Assembly (NCBI GenBank): GCA_017428215.1
Contig: JAFRRH010000037.1
Span: forward strand, 1-62,947
Source: Selenomonadaceae bacterium
GTDB lineage: Bacteria > Bacillota > Negativicutes > Selenomonadales > Selenomonadaceae
DNA length: 62,947 nt
Direction of reading: 5' to 3'
Positions 42,364-51,336 of the stretch are shown here, piece after piece; the first letter of the stretch is position 1, and every line of letters starts with the position of its first letter. The notes beneath the pieces are model-generated. The model was not told the DNA's origin. It searched no databases and saw only the letters and a list, made by a program, of their open reading frames with translations. The translations under genes and the position numbers were made by a program.

Positions 42364-44142
42364 ATGGAAGAATTTCAGCTTAGCAAATTTACAAAGGAAG
42401 GCGCACAACTTTTGCGCGAAGTCACGGAGGAATTTAATCGGCTCGGCATTGACGCCGCTAACCTGCCGAAAAATTTCCCCGACGACGACGGCAAGATTAA
42501 GTTGGTATTCGTCGGACAATACAGCGCGGGCAAGTCGAGTATTATTAAAATGCTCACCGGCGAGGACGTTGCAATCGGCGCGGCAATTACTACGCAAGAT
42601 TCGACGCCTTACGAATGGAACGGTTTAGAAATTATCGACACGCCCGGAATCCATACGGAATTGCGCCCCGACCACGACGAGATAACTTACGACCAAATTA
42701 ATCATGCCGCGCTGTTGATTTTTGTCATCACGAACGAGGGCTTTAGTCAACGTATGGGCGACCATTTCCGCGAATTGGCTATTGACCAGAAACGCGCCGC
42801 CAATATGGTTTTAGTCGTCAACAAAATGGACAGAACCGCGCTTGGCAACGTTCCCGAACAGCAGGAAGTTATTTACGAAGACTTAAAAAAAGTTACTGCG
42901 CCTCACGACCCGAAAGAACTTTATCTATCGTTTTTAGATACGACTTCCTGGTTTGACAGCTTAGAGGAAAGCGACGCCGAACTTAAAGCGGAGTTGTTTG
43001 AACTTAGCGGGCATGATATTTTTGTTGCTAACTTAAATCGTTTTGTTGCGGAGAAAGGCGTCCTTCAGAAAATTAATCTGCCGCTTAACACAATCGCCGC
43101 CGAAATTCGCAAGGCTTCAGGCGGAATGTCCGACGACGAGAAAAAAACATTGGCGGCTTTAGTTGAAACTCTTCGCGAACGCAAAAATATTTTTCTCGAC
43201 GGTCAAGACAACTGCAAAAAAGAAGTCGCAATGATTATCACCCGATTTAAGGGCGAAATTAATAACTACGGACTCACTGTCGCCGAAAATATTTTAAAAC
43301 AAAGTAGCAAAGAGGACGCCGAAAAAATTATTGGCATTGCGCAGAGACGCATTGAAAAAATTGCCGCCAGTTACGCGACGCAAATTGATGATTGCACGAA
43401 AAATTTTGTCGCTAAAGTCGAAGATGACCTCAAAGATTACGAGAAGCGAAATTTTTTCCAGAAAGTCAACTTGAATTTGCAAAGTCTTTCCGCGCAGGGA
43501 GTCGGCTCTTCGAGCAACGGTGGCGCACTTGCTTTGGGCGGCGGAGGTTTGGCGGCAGGTGCACTTCTCGCGCAATACGGCGGGCAACTTGCGCAGTTCG
43601 CTATCCCCGCGATAACTCCTCTTGGAAATTTTGTTGGCAATGCAGTTAAAATTGGAGTTGGCGGATTTTTGGCAGAGGACGCGGGAATTTTTTCAGGATT
43701 TATCGCCAATCAAGCCGGAAATTTTGTTAAGGCGTTGCCGTTCTTCCAAGCCGAATTGACAACCACGCAACGTATTGCGGCATTTATTGCGGGCAATGCT
43801 AGACTTCTCGGCGCGGGCTTAGCGGTAGCCGGTGCAGTACTTTCAATGTACATGACTTATCGCGACGGCGAAAAAGCTAAGGAACGCGAACGGGAATATC
43901 AAAAGGCAATGGAAGAAATCAGAGAAAATTTCAGCACTGTTGCCGATAACGTCGGCGAGCAAATGCAAACTAGCGTTAATCAATGGCTGGAGCAGAATAG
44001 TTCCCCCGTTATTGCGACCTTCGACGAAAAAATAAAAGCCGTCGATAATCAAACGGCTAGCGAAAAAATTAAGAGCGAAAAACTTGCCGAACTTTTAACA
44101 CGGACGGAAAATCTTATCGGCGAAATTCAAGCTTGCAAATAA
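42364..44142 (+). CDS. dynamin-like GTPase with membrane hairpin
   Basis: 592 residues, ATG 6 bases after the previous stop. Canonical G motifs: G1 GQYSAGKSS (Lys57), G3 DTPG (Asp92), G4 NKMD (Asn153-Asp156). Helical stalk 235-370; glycine/alanine-rich hydrophobic segments at about 383-410 and 465-500 (LGGGGLAAGALLAQYGGQLA; LLGAGLAVAGAVLSMY) insert in membrane; C-terminal coiled coil. Paired bacterial dynamins (as in the LeoABC and DynA/B cases) form heterotypic assemblies; with the zinc-ribbon GTPase upstream it probably forms such a pair. Last gene of cluster B. Confidence 0.87.
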   Translation: MEEFQLSKFTKEGAQLLREVTEEFNRLGIDAANLPKNFPDDDGKIKLVFVGQYSAGKSSIIKMLTGEDVAIGAAITTQDSTPYEWNGLEIIDTPGIHTELRPDHDEITYDQINHAALLIFVITNEGFSQRMGDHFRELAIDQKRAANMVLVVNKMDRTALGNVPEQQEVIYEDLKKVTAPHDPKELYLSFLDTTSWFDSLEESDAELKAELFELSGHDIFVANLNRFVAEKGVLQKINLPLNTIAAEIRKASGGMSDDEKKTLAALVETLRERKNIFLDGQDNCKKEVAMIITRFKGEINNYGLTVAENILKQSSKEDAEKIIGIAQRRIEKIAASYATQIDDCTKNFVAKVEDDLKDYEKRNFFQKVNLNLQSLSAQGVGSSSNGGALALGGGGLAAGALLAQYGGQLAQFAIPAITPLGNFVGNAVKIGVGGFLAEDAGIFSGFIANQAGNFVKALPFFQAELTTTQRIAAFIAGNARLLGAGLAVAGAVLSMYMTYRDGEKAKEREREYQKAMEEIRENFSTVADNVGEQMQTSVNQWLEQNSSPVIATFDEKIKAVDNQTASEKIKSEKLAELLTRTENLIGEIQACK

Positions 44143-44207
44143 TTATGCATGTTTCAAAATTTTGTCACACAGTCGGTATTATTACTTTTTACCTTTGACA
44201 CATATTC

Positions 44208-45221
44208 TTAAATCTTAACGTAGCCCGCGCCGAGTTCCAAAACTTTAATCGCGAAGACCTCAAGAATCTGCGCAAAGTCAGCGGCTGTTCCGTCAAAGTC
44301 AATGTCAAGTTCAAGGCTCGTGTTCATGTTACGGGCAAAAGCATCGTTCACGCCCGAAATATTTTTAATGCGTTCGCGTACAGCGGTTAACGTGCCGCCC
44401 AATCGCTCGAACGTATTTTTTGTTATCAGCAAAGTTAAATGACGCTCGACCTGCGCGGCGGATTTGAGAGCGGCTAAAGAAATTTCATTGCCTGCACGCC
44501 GCCCCGCCAATTTGAGTGCGTCGCCGCCATTTAAAAATCCTCCGCCGCCCGTCGCCGTGCCAGCAAAAATAATTTCGCCCGTGTTAAGCTCAATCATGCG
44601 GCTTGCAACGCTAGCCTCGTTGGCTGATAAAATTTTTATTTCAGCAACAACCAGATAATCCACATGAAAATCATTCGCCAAAGTTTTACAAAGTTCCTCG
44701 TCGTCCGCCGCAGAAATCATTCGTAATTGAACGGCACGACTAACTTGCGCAAGGTCAACCGTTCGTGTAAAGCCTTGACGTTTAAGCGCGGAAATAATTT
44801 CGTTTTCAATCTCGACATAACGCCGCCCGCCCGAATCAAGCGAAACGACTGCCACGCGAGGATTATCTGCGTTGAAGTCGACGATAGCTTTTTTATTAAT
44901 GGCAGAAATTTTTTTGTCGTCAAGCTCCGCTCTAATCTCTACAACAAAAATTCCGTTCTCGACGCGGCTAGAAATAATTTCCCAGCTTGAGATAAGCCCC
45001 GAACTGTCAACGGAATTATCGTCAGAAACGAGCATTGAATTTTGCACGCGGGTTTTAGAGTGGACAGTTGCGCCGAATTTGTGTTCGATAGCCGCCCGCA
45101 TTGCATTATGAATCGCCATTCGCTCGGTATTGCCGCGTCCAATCGCATGAACATTTTCCGCTGAACATGTTCCGAAATTTATAAGGACAATCAAACTTAA
45201 CAGTGTAAAAAATTTCTTCAT
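44208..45221 (-). CDS. secreted FlgT/CsgG-like envelope protein
   Basis: 337 residues from ATG at 45221 with GGAGGG in front; six further codons in frame upstream are rejected. Signal peptide 1-22 (KKFFTLLSLIVLINFGTCSA). Residues 25-105 resemble the N-terminal FlgT/LPP20-like domain (GRGNTERMAIHNAMRAAIEH, VENGIFVVEIRAELD), and 120-240 the CsgG-like middle domain (RVAVVSLDSGG, FHVDYLVVAEIKIL, MIELNTGEIIFAGTATGGG). The same kind of N-terminal domain is found in the TPR protein at 9838. Role in envelope assembly is inferred. The C-terminal 80 residues are another alpha/beta unit. Confidence 0.7.
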   Translation of the reverse strand: MKKFFTLLSLIVLINFGTCSAENVHAIGRGNTERMAIHNAMRAAIEHKFGATVHSKTRVQNSMLVSDDNSVDSSGLISSWEIISSRVENGIFVVEIRAELDDKKISAINKKAIVDFNADNPRVAVVSLDSGGRRYVEIENEIISALKRQGFTRTVDLAQVSRAVQLRMISAADDEELCKTLANDFHVDYLVVAEIKILSANEASVASRMIELNTGEIIFAGTATGGGGFLNGGDALKLAGRRAGNEISLAALKSAAQVERHLTLLITKNTFERLGGTLTAVRERIKNISGVNDAFARNMNTSLELDIDFDGTAADFAQILEVFAIKVLELGAGYVKI

Positions 45222-45239
45222 AACCAACCCTCCGAACAC

Positions 45240-45267
45240 ATTATAAAAAAATTTTCCATACTGTCAA
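45240..45267 (-). promoter_or_regulatory. promoter of the FlgT/CsgG-like gene
   Basis: On the minus strand TTGACA (45267-45262) and TATAAT (45245-45240) are 16 bases apart. The -35 box directly follows, and partly uses, the T-run of the terminator at 45265-45296. Confidence 0.7.
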
Positions 45268-45296
45268 AAAAAAATCGCCTCGACCGTAGCCGAAGC
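45265..45296 (-). terminator. terminator after the penicillin-binding protein gene
   Basis: Minus-strand hairpin GCTTCGGC/GGTCGAGGC (8 pairs, two G-U) followed by nine T. Confidence 0.75.
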
Positions 45297-45301
45297 TTTT
45301 A

Positions 45302-47338
45302 TTAAGGAGTAAATTGAACTTTAACTGTAGTACCTCTGTCGACGATTTCGCCCGCGCCAATGCTTTGACTGACTGCAAAGCCGGATCCTTCCGCCGCAAA
45401 GGAAATACCCGCCTCATTTGCAAGCCGCGCCGCCTCACGAATACTTTTGCCGTAAAAATTCGGGACGCGAGCCGCCTCCGGTGCAAGCTGTTCTTTTGGC
45501 GTCTCAACTTTAGGTTCAATCTCTTTAGGCGTCTCTCTGCGCGGCAAATCTCCAATCGCGGCGTCGCCTTCTCCGACATCTGCGCTAACTTCGTCCGAAT
45601 CTAAACCTAATGGCGCGTCGCTTGGCTCAATCCTCAAATAGCGGAAGACTTGAGAAAAAATTCTGCTGGCAACTGGTGCGGCAATTTGTCCTCCGTAAAA
45701 ACTGCCATAAGGATCATCAATCACGACGAGCAAAGCAATCTGCGGACTTTCAACCGGCGCGAATCCACAAAACGACGCGATATATCTGCCCTCGTCATAG
45801 CCCAAACCTGACTCGTTGACTTTCTGCGCGGTGCCCGTCTTACCTGCTACACGATAGCCACGAACAGAAGCCTTGCCGCCGCCGCCCGCCGCAACAACTT
45901 GCTCTAATAAGCCAACCAAAGTTTTATCCGTCGCAGAATCAATCGTGCGTCGCACTTCCTCAACATGCGTCTCTGAATATGTCGTGCCGTTCGCGTTCTT
46001 AATCATCTTGACGATATGCGGCTTGAGTAAAATTCCGTCGTTGGCAATGGCGCAAAAAGCAGTTATAAGTTGAAGCGGAGTAACGGCAATACTTTGCCCG
46101 ATTGACATTGTGGCAATATCCGAGTCAACCATATCTTGCGGCGCGTATAAAATTCCAGCCTCTTCGCCTGGCAACTCGATTCCCGTCGGCTCGCCAAAAC
46201 CAAAAAGTCTAGCGTATTCGATTAATTTATTTGCTCCCAAATCGTAGCCGAAAATCGCAAAGCCCGTATTCAACGACTGCTTAACAACGTCAGCAAAAGT
46301 TACAGTGCCAAAGCTCGCGCCGTTCCAGTTTTGAATTTTTTTGCCCGAAAAGATAACATAACCGGGGTCGACGAAAACTTGATTGGGCGCAACGATACCT
46401 TCCTGCAACAAAGCTCCAGCAACTACAGCTTTAAAAGTGGAGCCTGGCTCGTAGATTGAGGAAACAGATTTATTCTTCCAAACTTCTTGATCGTAATCCC
46501 AGAAACGATTTGGATTGTAGGAGGGACGATTTGCCATAGCTAAAATTTCGCCCGTGCGAGGATCCATTGCAATGCAAGTTATCGAAAGCGGATCATTTTC
46601 CGCCATAGCCCTATCAAGTTCCTGTTCGACGATAAATTGAATCGCGCTATCAATCGTCAGTTGAATAGTTTTGCAACGGTCGCCTTGATAGCCGTGCGGC
46701 GTGAAAATTGATTCGAGAATCGGGCGTTCCTGCGTGTCAGCGTAGATAAATGATTCAGTGACTTCGCCCTTAATGTACTTGTCCAATGCCTGTTCAATGC
46801 CGTCAAGCCCTTTGTCGTCCGTGCCCACGAAGCCCAAAACATTAGCCGCAAGCACATCATTTGGATAATAACGCTTAGCCTCGTCGCGAAAACCTAAACA
46901 TACGGCGTAACCTTTTTCGCGAATCAATGCCCGAATCGCCTCGTACTCGGATTGCTCCAATCGCCGCTTAACCCAAGAAAAACCGCCGCCAACTGCTATG
47001 TCGTCTAAAATTTCCTGTTCAGTCTTGCCAACGAGCGGTGCTAAATCTTGCGCAAGTTGTGTAGGATTTTCAACGTGATTCGGGTCGACGAACAGCGATT
47101 TAGTCATTGTGCTAACGGCAAGTTCGCGTCCGTTTCTATCAACGATTGAGCCTCGCGGCGATTGAACCGAATAATCATGCCCGACTTGATAACGCATTCT
47201 CTCTGCAAGTTCACTGCCCTGAACGAGTTGCAACCACGCATATCTTAAAACGATTATGCTCATTAAAAACAGCAACAGCATTACGAGCTTTATGATTCGC
47301 CTTTGAACAAATTCCCTATCCTTTTTTACTTTCGCCAT
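45302..47338 (-). CDS. class B penicillin-binding protein with PASTA domain (FtsI/SpoVD type)
   Basis: 678 residues. Membrane segment at 14-36 (LVMLLLFLMSIIVLRYAW), PBP dimerisation domain 55-220 (SPRGSIVDRNGRELAVS), transpeptidase domain 250-585 with STFK (catalytic Ser300), SLN (about 355) and KTGTAQ (Lys500). The last 60 residues are one PASTA repeat (VPNFYGKSIREAARLANEAG). These enzymes cross-link septal peptidoglycan, working with an FtsW-type polymerase. A Pro/Glu-rich linker (595-620) joins the two. It is the last gene in a run with TelA and the XpaC/TM2 protein. Confidence 0.9.
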   Translation of the reverse strand: MAKVKKDREFVQRRIIKLVMLLLFLMSIIVLRYAWLQLVQGSELAERMRYQVGHDYSVQSPRGSIVDRNGRELAVSTMTKSLFVDPNHVENPTQLAQDLAPLVGKTEQEILDDIAVGGGFSWVKRRLEQSEYEAIRALIREKGYAVCLGFRDEAKRYYPNDVLAANVLGFVGTDDKGLDGIEQALDKYIKGEVTESFIYADTQERPILESIFTPHGYQGDRCKTIQLTIDSAIQFIVEQELDRAMAENDPLSITCIAMDPRTGEILAMANRPSYNPNRFWDYDQEVWKNKSVSSIYEPGSTFKAVVAGALLQEGIVAPNQVFVDPGYVIFSGKKIQNWNGASFGTVTFADVVKQSLNTGFAIFGYDLGANKLIEYARLFGFGEPTGIELPGEEAGILYAPQDMVDSDIATMSIGQSIAVTPLQLITAFCAIANDGILLKPHIVKMIKNANGTTYSETHVEEVRRTIDSATDKTLVGLLEQVVAAGGGGKASVRGYRVAGKTGTAQKVNESGLGYDEGRYIASFCGFAPVESPQIALLVVIDDPYGSFYGGQIAAPVASRIFSQVFRYLRIEPSDAPLGLDSDEVSADVGEGDAAIGDLPRRETPKEIEPKVETPKEQLAPEAARVPNFYGKSIREAARLANEAGISFAAEGSGFAVSQSIGAGEIVDRGTTVKVQFTP

Positions 47339-47341
47339 AAT

Positions 47342-48496
47342 TTAAGCTCTGGTGGCATTTTTAAGCAGTGCGTCCTTTAGCCGCCCTTCAATCGCGACGA
47401 GTTCTTTTTCTGCAGCTTGACGTTTCTGCCGCCCTTCCTGCTGAATTCGGAGCGTCTCTTGAATCGTAGAAATTAAATCCTCGTTAACTTTTTTGACGGT
47501 TTCAATATCGACAACGCCGCGTTCATTAGCCTTAGCCGTGTCGATTGAATTTTGTTTAAGCATTTCGGCGTTGCGTCTCAAAAGGTCGTTGGTGGCGTCG
47601 GTTACTGCACGTTGCATTTCGATAACTTCTTTTTGGCGGGTCAAGCCGAGCGCGATAACCATTTGATTTTTCCAAAGCGGTATCGTGTGATAAATCGCGG
47701 ACTGCACGCGGTCGATTAAAACTCTATCGTTATTTTGAATCAAACGGATTTGCGGCGCGGTTTGGATAGCGAGCGTCTTGCTAAGTTTAAGGTCGTGGAT
47801 TTTTTTCTCGAAACGGTCAACGCTCTGTTCAAAATCGCTGACGACTTGCACTGCCATTGGGTCGCCCGACGCCGTAGCTTGTTCGCGGAGTTTAGGTAAA
47901 GTTGTCGTGCGCATTTCGTCAAGTTTTTCCTCGCCGGCGCGGATATAAAGTTGCAAGTCCTTAAAGTAGTCGAGATTTTTTTGATAAAGCGTATCGAACA
48001 TAACGACATCTTCAAGCATTTTGACTTTGGAATTTTCCAAGCCCGCTTGAATCTTTTCAACTTGCGTGGAAAGTTTTTCGTAGCCTTGCATCATGTCATC
48101 AGCCTTGTTGACGAGCGAGCCGATAATCGGGAGGTTGCTCAAAAAGCCGCCGCTCTTTTTAGTCACGTCGAAGCCCTTAACTTTAGAAACTAAATCGTTT
48201 AAAAGCGTGCCGACTTCGCCCGCGTCTTTACTGCGAACTTTAGCGAGAATACTGTCGGAGAATTGCGCGATTTCCTTCTGCGCGGGCGCACCGAAACTTA
48301 GCGGCGTGCTTGAATCAGTTAAATCAATCTCATCTTTTATCGCCTGGACTTTAGCTTTTTCTTCGGGCGAAAGCGTTTCGATTTGTTGAGTGACTTTTTC
48401 GATTTCTTTGGCGGGTTCCACAGGCACGACGGCTTGACTTTCCGACGCGCTGGATTTTTTCTTTGCCATTAAGTCATTAAGGTTTATATCTGCCAT
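47342..48496 (-). CDS. telA: TelA-family protein (toxic anion resistance)
   Basis: 384 residues, ATG at 48496 after GGAGAGATTAA. It has the TelA pattern: long helices with FSDSILAKVRSKDAGEVG near residue 80, IGSLVNKADDMMQGYEKL (TelA core), and LGLTRQKEVIEMQRAVTDAT followed by LRRNAEMLKQNSIDTAKAN. TelA proteins were linked to tellurite and bacteriocin tolerance; molecular function is unclear but often membrane or cell-wall related. It is commonly paired with XpaC, as here. The next gene begins 3 bases after its stop. Confidence 0.9.
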   Translation of the reverse strand: MADINLNDLMAKKKSSASESQAVVPVEPAKEIEKVTQQIETLSPEEKAKVQAIKDEIDLTDSSTPLSFGAPAQKEIAQFSDSILAKVRSKDAGEVGTLLNDLVSKVKGFDVTKKSGGFLSNLPIIGSLVNKADDMMQGYEKLSTQVEKIQAGLENSKVKMLEDVVMFDTLYQKNLDYFKDLQLYIRAGEEKLDEMRTTTLPKLREQATASGDPMAVQVVSDFEQSVDRFEKKIHDLKLSKTLAIQTAPQIRLIQNNDRVLIDRVQSAIYHTIPLWKNQMVIALGLTRQKEVIEMQRAVTDATNDLLRRNAEMLKQNSIDTAKANERGVVDIETVKKVNEDLISTIQETLRIQQEGRQKRQAAEKELVAIEGRLKDALLKNATRA

Positions 48497-48517
48497 TTTT
48501 AATCTCTCCTCTAAAAA

Positions 48518-49492
48518 TTATCTGCGACGATTTTTTTTATCGCGCTTCGGTTTTATGTATTGAGTGTAAAAATCTTCGACGGGCATAAACAGATAGCGAA
48601 TTCCCTCGACAAGACTAATCAACATCGGCAACGTTGTCCACGACAGCAGGAAATAAATTATCCCTTGAATCGTTTTGCCCTGATAAAATTTGTGCGCCCC
48701 GAATGAGCCGAGAAAAATTGCCAACGCCGATTGTATCAGCTTAGTTTGAACGATTTGCGGGCGGTCTTCTTCCGGAAATGGTAAATCCGGCGGCAAGGCG
48801 TCAACTTCACCGCGCCGACGACGTTGCATACCTTGCGGGAAAAATTTTCGCGGCGTCGCATTCTCAATCGGGCGGTCAAGCAAATCCGTATCAATCCGAA
48901 CATTGCCGTATTTGTCGACAGCTCCAACGTCGATTGTTTTGGTGTCAATGCCCTCTGCGTTTAGTTGTTGCTCCATAACCGTCAATTCGGCGTCGGCGGA
49001 AATAATTTGGTCGTTTAGTATGTGCTCGAATTGGTCTTGATAGGCTTCGTCAAGTGCGGCAAGCGTCCGTTTCATGCGCTGTTTCAAGTCTTGAACCTTA
49101 TCGGTTGACAAATGCGTCTCCTCAAGCTCCTGATACTGCTTGACGATTTTAACTGCGCGGTCTTGATAATAATCAATAAACTTGTACGCCAACGCAATTC
49201 GTTCGGGATTTTTCTCAAGGTGCGTCAACAAATTTTTAGCCGTCCGCTGAAGCAGTCGCAACTGATTGACAAGTTCACGGTCGGAAATATTTCCCATTGA
49301 CGTTTCCAAGTAATTATAATCGTTGGTCGCCTTGTCGAAGTTCTCTTGCAAGTATTGCGCCCGCTCCGACTCCAATTCCTTTAAGTCAAGTCGTGGCGTC
49401 CGATTTTTTTTCCAATCCCAAAACGCCTTCCCGCCGAAGATTACGCCCGTCGTCATCAAAATTACTATCAAATAGTTCAGCAAATTTTCCAC
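48518..49492 (-). CDS. XpaC-like coiled-coil protein with C-terminal TM2 domain
   Basis: 324 residues from GTG at 49492 (preceded by CAGGGAG, 8 bases away); a frame extension to 49543 has no good ribosome site. N-terminal membrane helix (LLNYLIVILMTTGVIF), long helical XpaC-like region 45-190 (DYNYLETSMGNISDRELVNQ; VQDLKQRMKRTLAALDEAYQ), an Arg/Pro linker, and at 240-300 a TM2 domain (LAIFLGSFGAHKFYQGK then a second helix). XpaC/TelA pairs are widespread in Firmicutes; combined with TM2, the protein would sit in the membrane by three helices. Confidence 0.78.
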   Translation of the reverse strand: MENLLNYLIVILMTTGVIFGGKAFWDWKKNRTPRLDLKELESERAQYLQENFDKATNDYNYLETSMGNISDRELVNQLRLLQRTAKNLLTHLEKNPERIALAYKFIDYYQDRAVKIVKQYQELEETHLSTDKVQDLKQRMKRTLAALDEAYQDQFEHILNDQIISADAELTVMEQQLNAEGIDTKTIDVGAVDKYGNVRIDTDLLDRPIENATPRKFFPQGMQRRRRGEVDALPPDLPFPEEDRPQIVQTKLIQSALAIFLGSFGAHKFYQGKTIQGIIYFLLSWTTLPMLISLVEGIRYLFMPVEDFYTQYIKPKRDKKNRRR

Positions 49493-49582
49493 GTCTATCA
49501 CTCCCTGCCGAGTCGAAAAAATTTTCTTCGCAGATTGTACCATAAATTTTTCAGCTGTGCACTGTTAAGCCTTAAAATTTGC

Positions 49583-49615
49583 ATAAAAAAATCCCCGTGC
49601 TTTGTCGGGGAAAAA
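49583..49615 (-). terminator. terminator after the 49620-50189 gene
   Basis: CCCCG/CGGGG hairpin with an A/T-rich extension on both sides; on the minus strand it ends in seven T. Confidence 0.7.
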
Positions 49616-49619
49616 TTTT

Positions 49620-50189
49620 TTACGGTAAGGAAATGTTTTTACTGTCTATAACTTCGTGGAGACGCGGCAAATTGGTCAAGAAAGTTTCAATCAATCGTTC
49701 GTGATCCGGATTTTGAATTTTTGTTTGATAATGTGAGGCTTTAAGTTCGTTTGCCGAATAAAACGGCTTTTCGCAAATAACTTGCCCGTCCTTAACATCG
49801 AACAGTGCGTAAACCGGTATGATATGGAGATTTTCGTCCCAATCGCCCAATTCGTCGTCAAGTTGTCCGTGTTCTGATTGAGGAAGTAGCATTGCGAAAA
49901 TTACCGGCGGATAACCTCCGCTCTGGTCTTTGTTCATATAAAAATTGTAAATTTCGTGGGAGTATGGAATAAGCCCGATAGGGTCCAAACCTTTTGCTAC
50001 CGCTATAAAAGCATACTCGCCGCTTGATTTCATCTGAATCAATCCAACTGCTTCGTTCTCGTCTGCGGAATATGCCCTCGCCAATGTCTCGAACGGCAAA
50101 CTATATTCTTCTTCCGCCGCCTCAACGTTCATTGCCACCGTTAACAATATCAGCGCGAGGAGTAAAAATATTTTCTTCGCCAAACTCAT
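49620..50189 (-). CDS. secreted protein of unknown function
   Basis: 189 residues from ATG at 50189 with AAGGCGGTG upstream; the frame is open to 50363 but only this start gives a proper signal peptide (SLAKKIFLLLALILLTVAMN, cleavage after VEA). The mature part has an alpha/beta pattern (VGLIQMKSSGEYAFIAVAKG; IIPVYALFDVKDGQVICEKP). No family recognised. Confidence 0.7.
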   Translation of the reverse strand: MSLAKKIFLLLALILLTVAMNVEAAEEEYSLPFETLARAYSADENEAVGLIQMKSSGEYAFIAVAKGLDPIGLIPYSHEIYNFYMNKDQSGGYPPVIFAMLLPQSEHGQLDDELGDWDENLHIIPVYALFDVKDGQVICEKPFYSANELKASHYQTKIQNPDHERLIETFLTNLPRLHEVIDSKNISLP

Positions 50190-50301
50190 CACCGCCTTAG
50201 ATTTTATTTTGAAAATGCATTGATTCTTCCAGCATAAGCAAGAAATCGCACGTTTAAGGTCTGACTTTCCGAGAAAATTAATTTGATGACGAATCTTACT
50301 T

Positions 50302-50691
50302 TTATTTAAAGAATCTGTATATGGGAATAATAAACCACATAATTCCCGATAAGATAATGGCAAGAAAAGAAAGAAATGTCATAGCCGCAAAGACAACTAT
50401 ACCAAAAAAATGCCCCAATAGAAATGTTAAAATTTCCAGTGACAAAGTAAATATGATAAATAAAACAAAGACCATACTTTCATTGTTAGCTATTCTTTTA
50501 CCACAAACTAAAGCGACACAAAAGCTCGCCACTGGAATTATTGCATATGTCCCGCTCTCGCCCTTCAAATTGCATATATAATCTATAGCATGTCCAATAA
50601 GAATTTCAAATTTCATAAATAAAAATACTATACCGGCAAGTACAATGCAAGCACCTATAAATTCAAGTATCTTTTTAACAGAATCTGACAT
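50302..50691 (-). CDS. four-helix integral membrane protein, unknown
   Basis: 129 residues, ATG at 50691 after AGGAAG. Hydrophobic segments at about 10-30, 48-66, 72-92 and 98-122. The DNA is richer in A/T than neighbouring genes, which hints at acquisition. It is 14 bases downstream of plsY. No family recognised. Confidence 0.65.
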   Translation of the reverse strand: MSDSVKKILEFIGACIVLAGIVFLFMKFEILIGHAIDYICNLKGESGTYAIIPVASFCVALVCGKRIANNESMVFVLFIIFTLSLEILTFLLGHFFGIVVFAAMTFLSFLAIILSGIMWFIIPIYRFFK

Positions 50692-50705
50692 TATAAAAAT
50701 CTTCC

Positions 50706-51284
50706 TTAAAATTTATTTTCGTTGCCCGCTTTGAGACGTTTGATGTTGTCTTTGTGACGAAAGACGATAATAACTGCCGCGATAAGTGCGAACAAGAAAT
50801 AAATAACCGGCTCGTTGTAAATCACCGCAAGAATCGGAGTTAAGACAGCCGCGATTATTGACGCAACCGAAACATAGCGCGTAATTAAAAACAGTACGAG
50901 CCAAACGACAAAAACAATCGCGGTAATTTTAGGCATAAGCGCGGCGATAACACCAAGACCAGTCGCGACGCCCTTGCCGCCTCTAAAAAAGAGGAAAATC
51001 GGGAACATATGACCGAGCATAGCGAACAGACCGCCTAAAACCATTGCGCCGGGCGAGGCAAATAGACACGCGCCGAGCATAACACCGAGCTGACCTTTAA
51101 GAAAGTCGAAGATAAAAACTAAAAGACCTGCTTTCCTGCCGAGAATCCGCCAGGCGTTAGTCGCGCCAATGTTGCGCGAGCCGAAACGTCGCAAGTCTTT
51201 TTTCCAAATGAGTTTGCCGAAAATTAATCCCATCGGTATCGAGCCGATAAGATACGACGCGATTATAAGCTCTGCCCAGTTCAT
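50706..51284 (-). CDS. plsY: acyl-phosphate:glycerol-3-phosphate acyltransferase
   Basis: 192 residues from ATG at 51284 (GGGGGAAA upstream). Five membrane helices; conserved motifs SYLIGSIPMG, the glycine/asparagine motif RFGSRNIGATNAWR, GHMFPIFLFFRGGKGVATG. PlsY transfers the acyl group from acyl phosphate to glycerol 3-phosphate, first step of phospholipid synthesis. Normal length. Confidence 0.95.
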   Translation of the reverse strand: MNWAELIIASYLIGSIPMGLIFGKLIWKKDLRRFGSRNIGATNAWRILGRKAGLLVFIFDFLKGQLGVMLGACLFASPGAMVLGGLFAMLGHMFPIFLFFRGGKGVATGLGVIAALMPKITAIVFVVWLVLFLITRYVSVASIIAAVLTPILAVIYNEPVIYFLFALIAAVIIVFRHKDNIKRLKAGNENKF

Positions 51285-51301
51285 AAAATTTTCCCCCAAT
51301 C

Positions 51302-51335
51302 ACTAACAGCTAAAAGCTAACAACTAACAGCTAAG
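51302..51335. repeat. short direct repeats (CTAACA/AGCTAA) beside tRNA
   Basis: The words TAACAGCTAA, AGCTAACAACTAACAGCTAA overlap in a 34-base run between plsY and the tRNA gene. Such runs often mark old insertion or recombination scars; nothing more can be said. Confidence 0.4.
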
Positions 51336-51336
51336 T

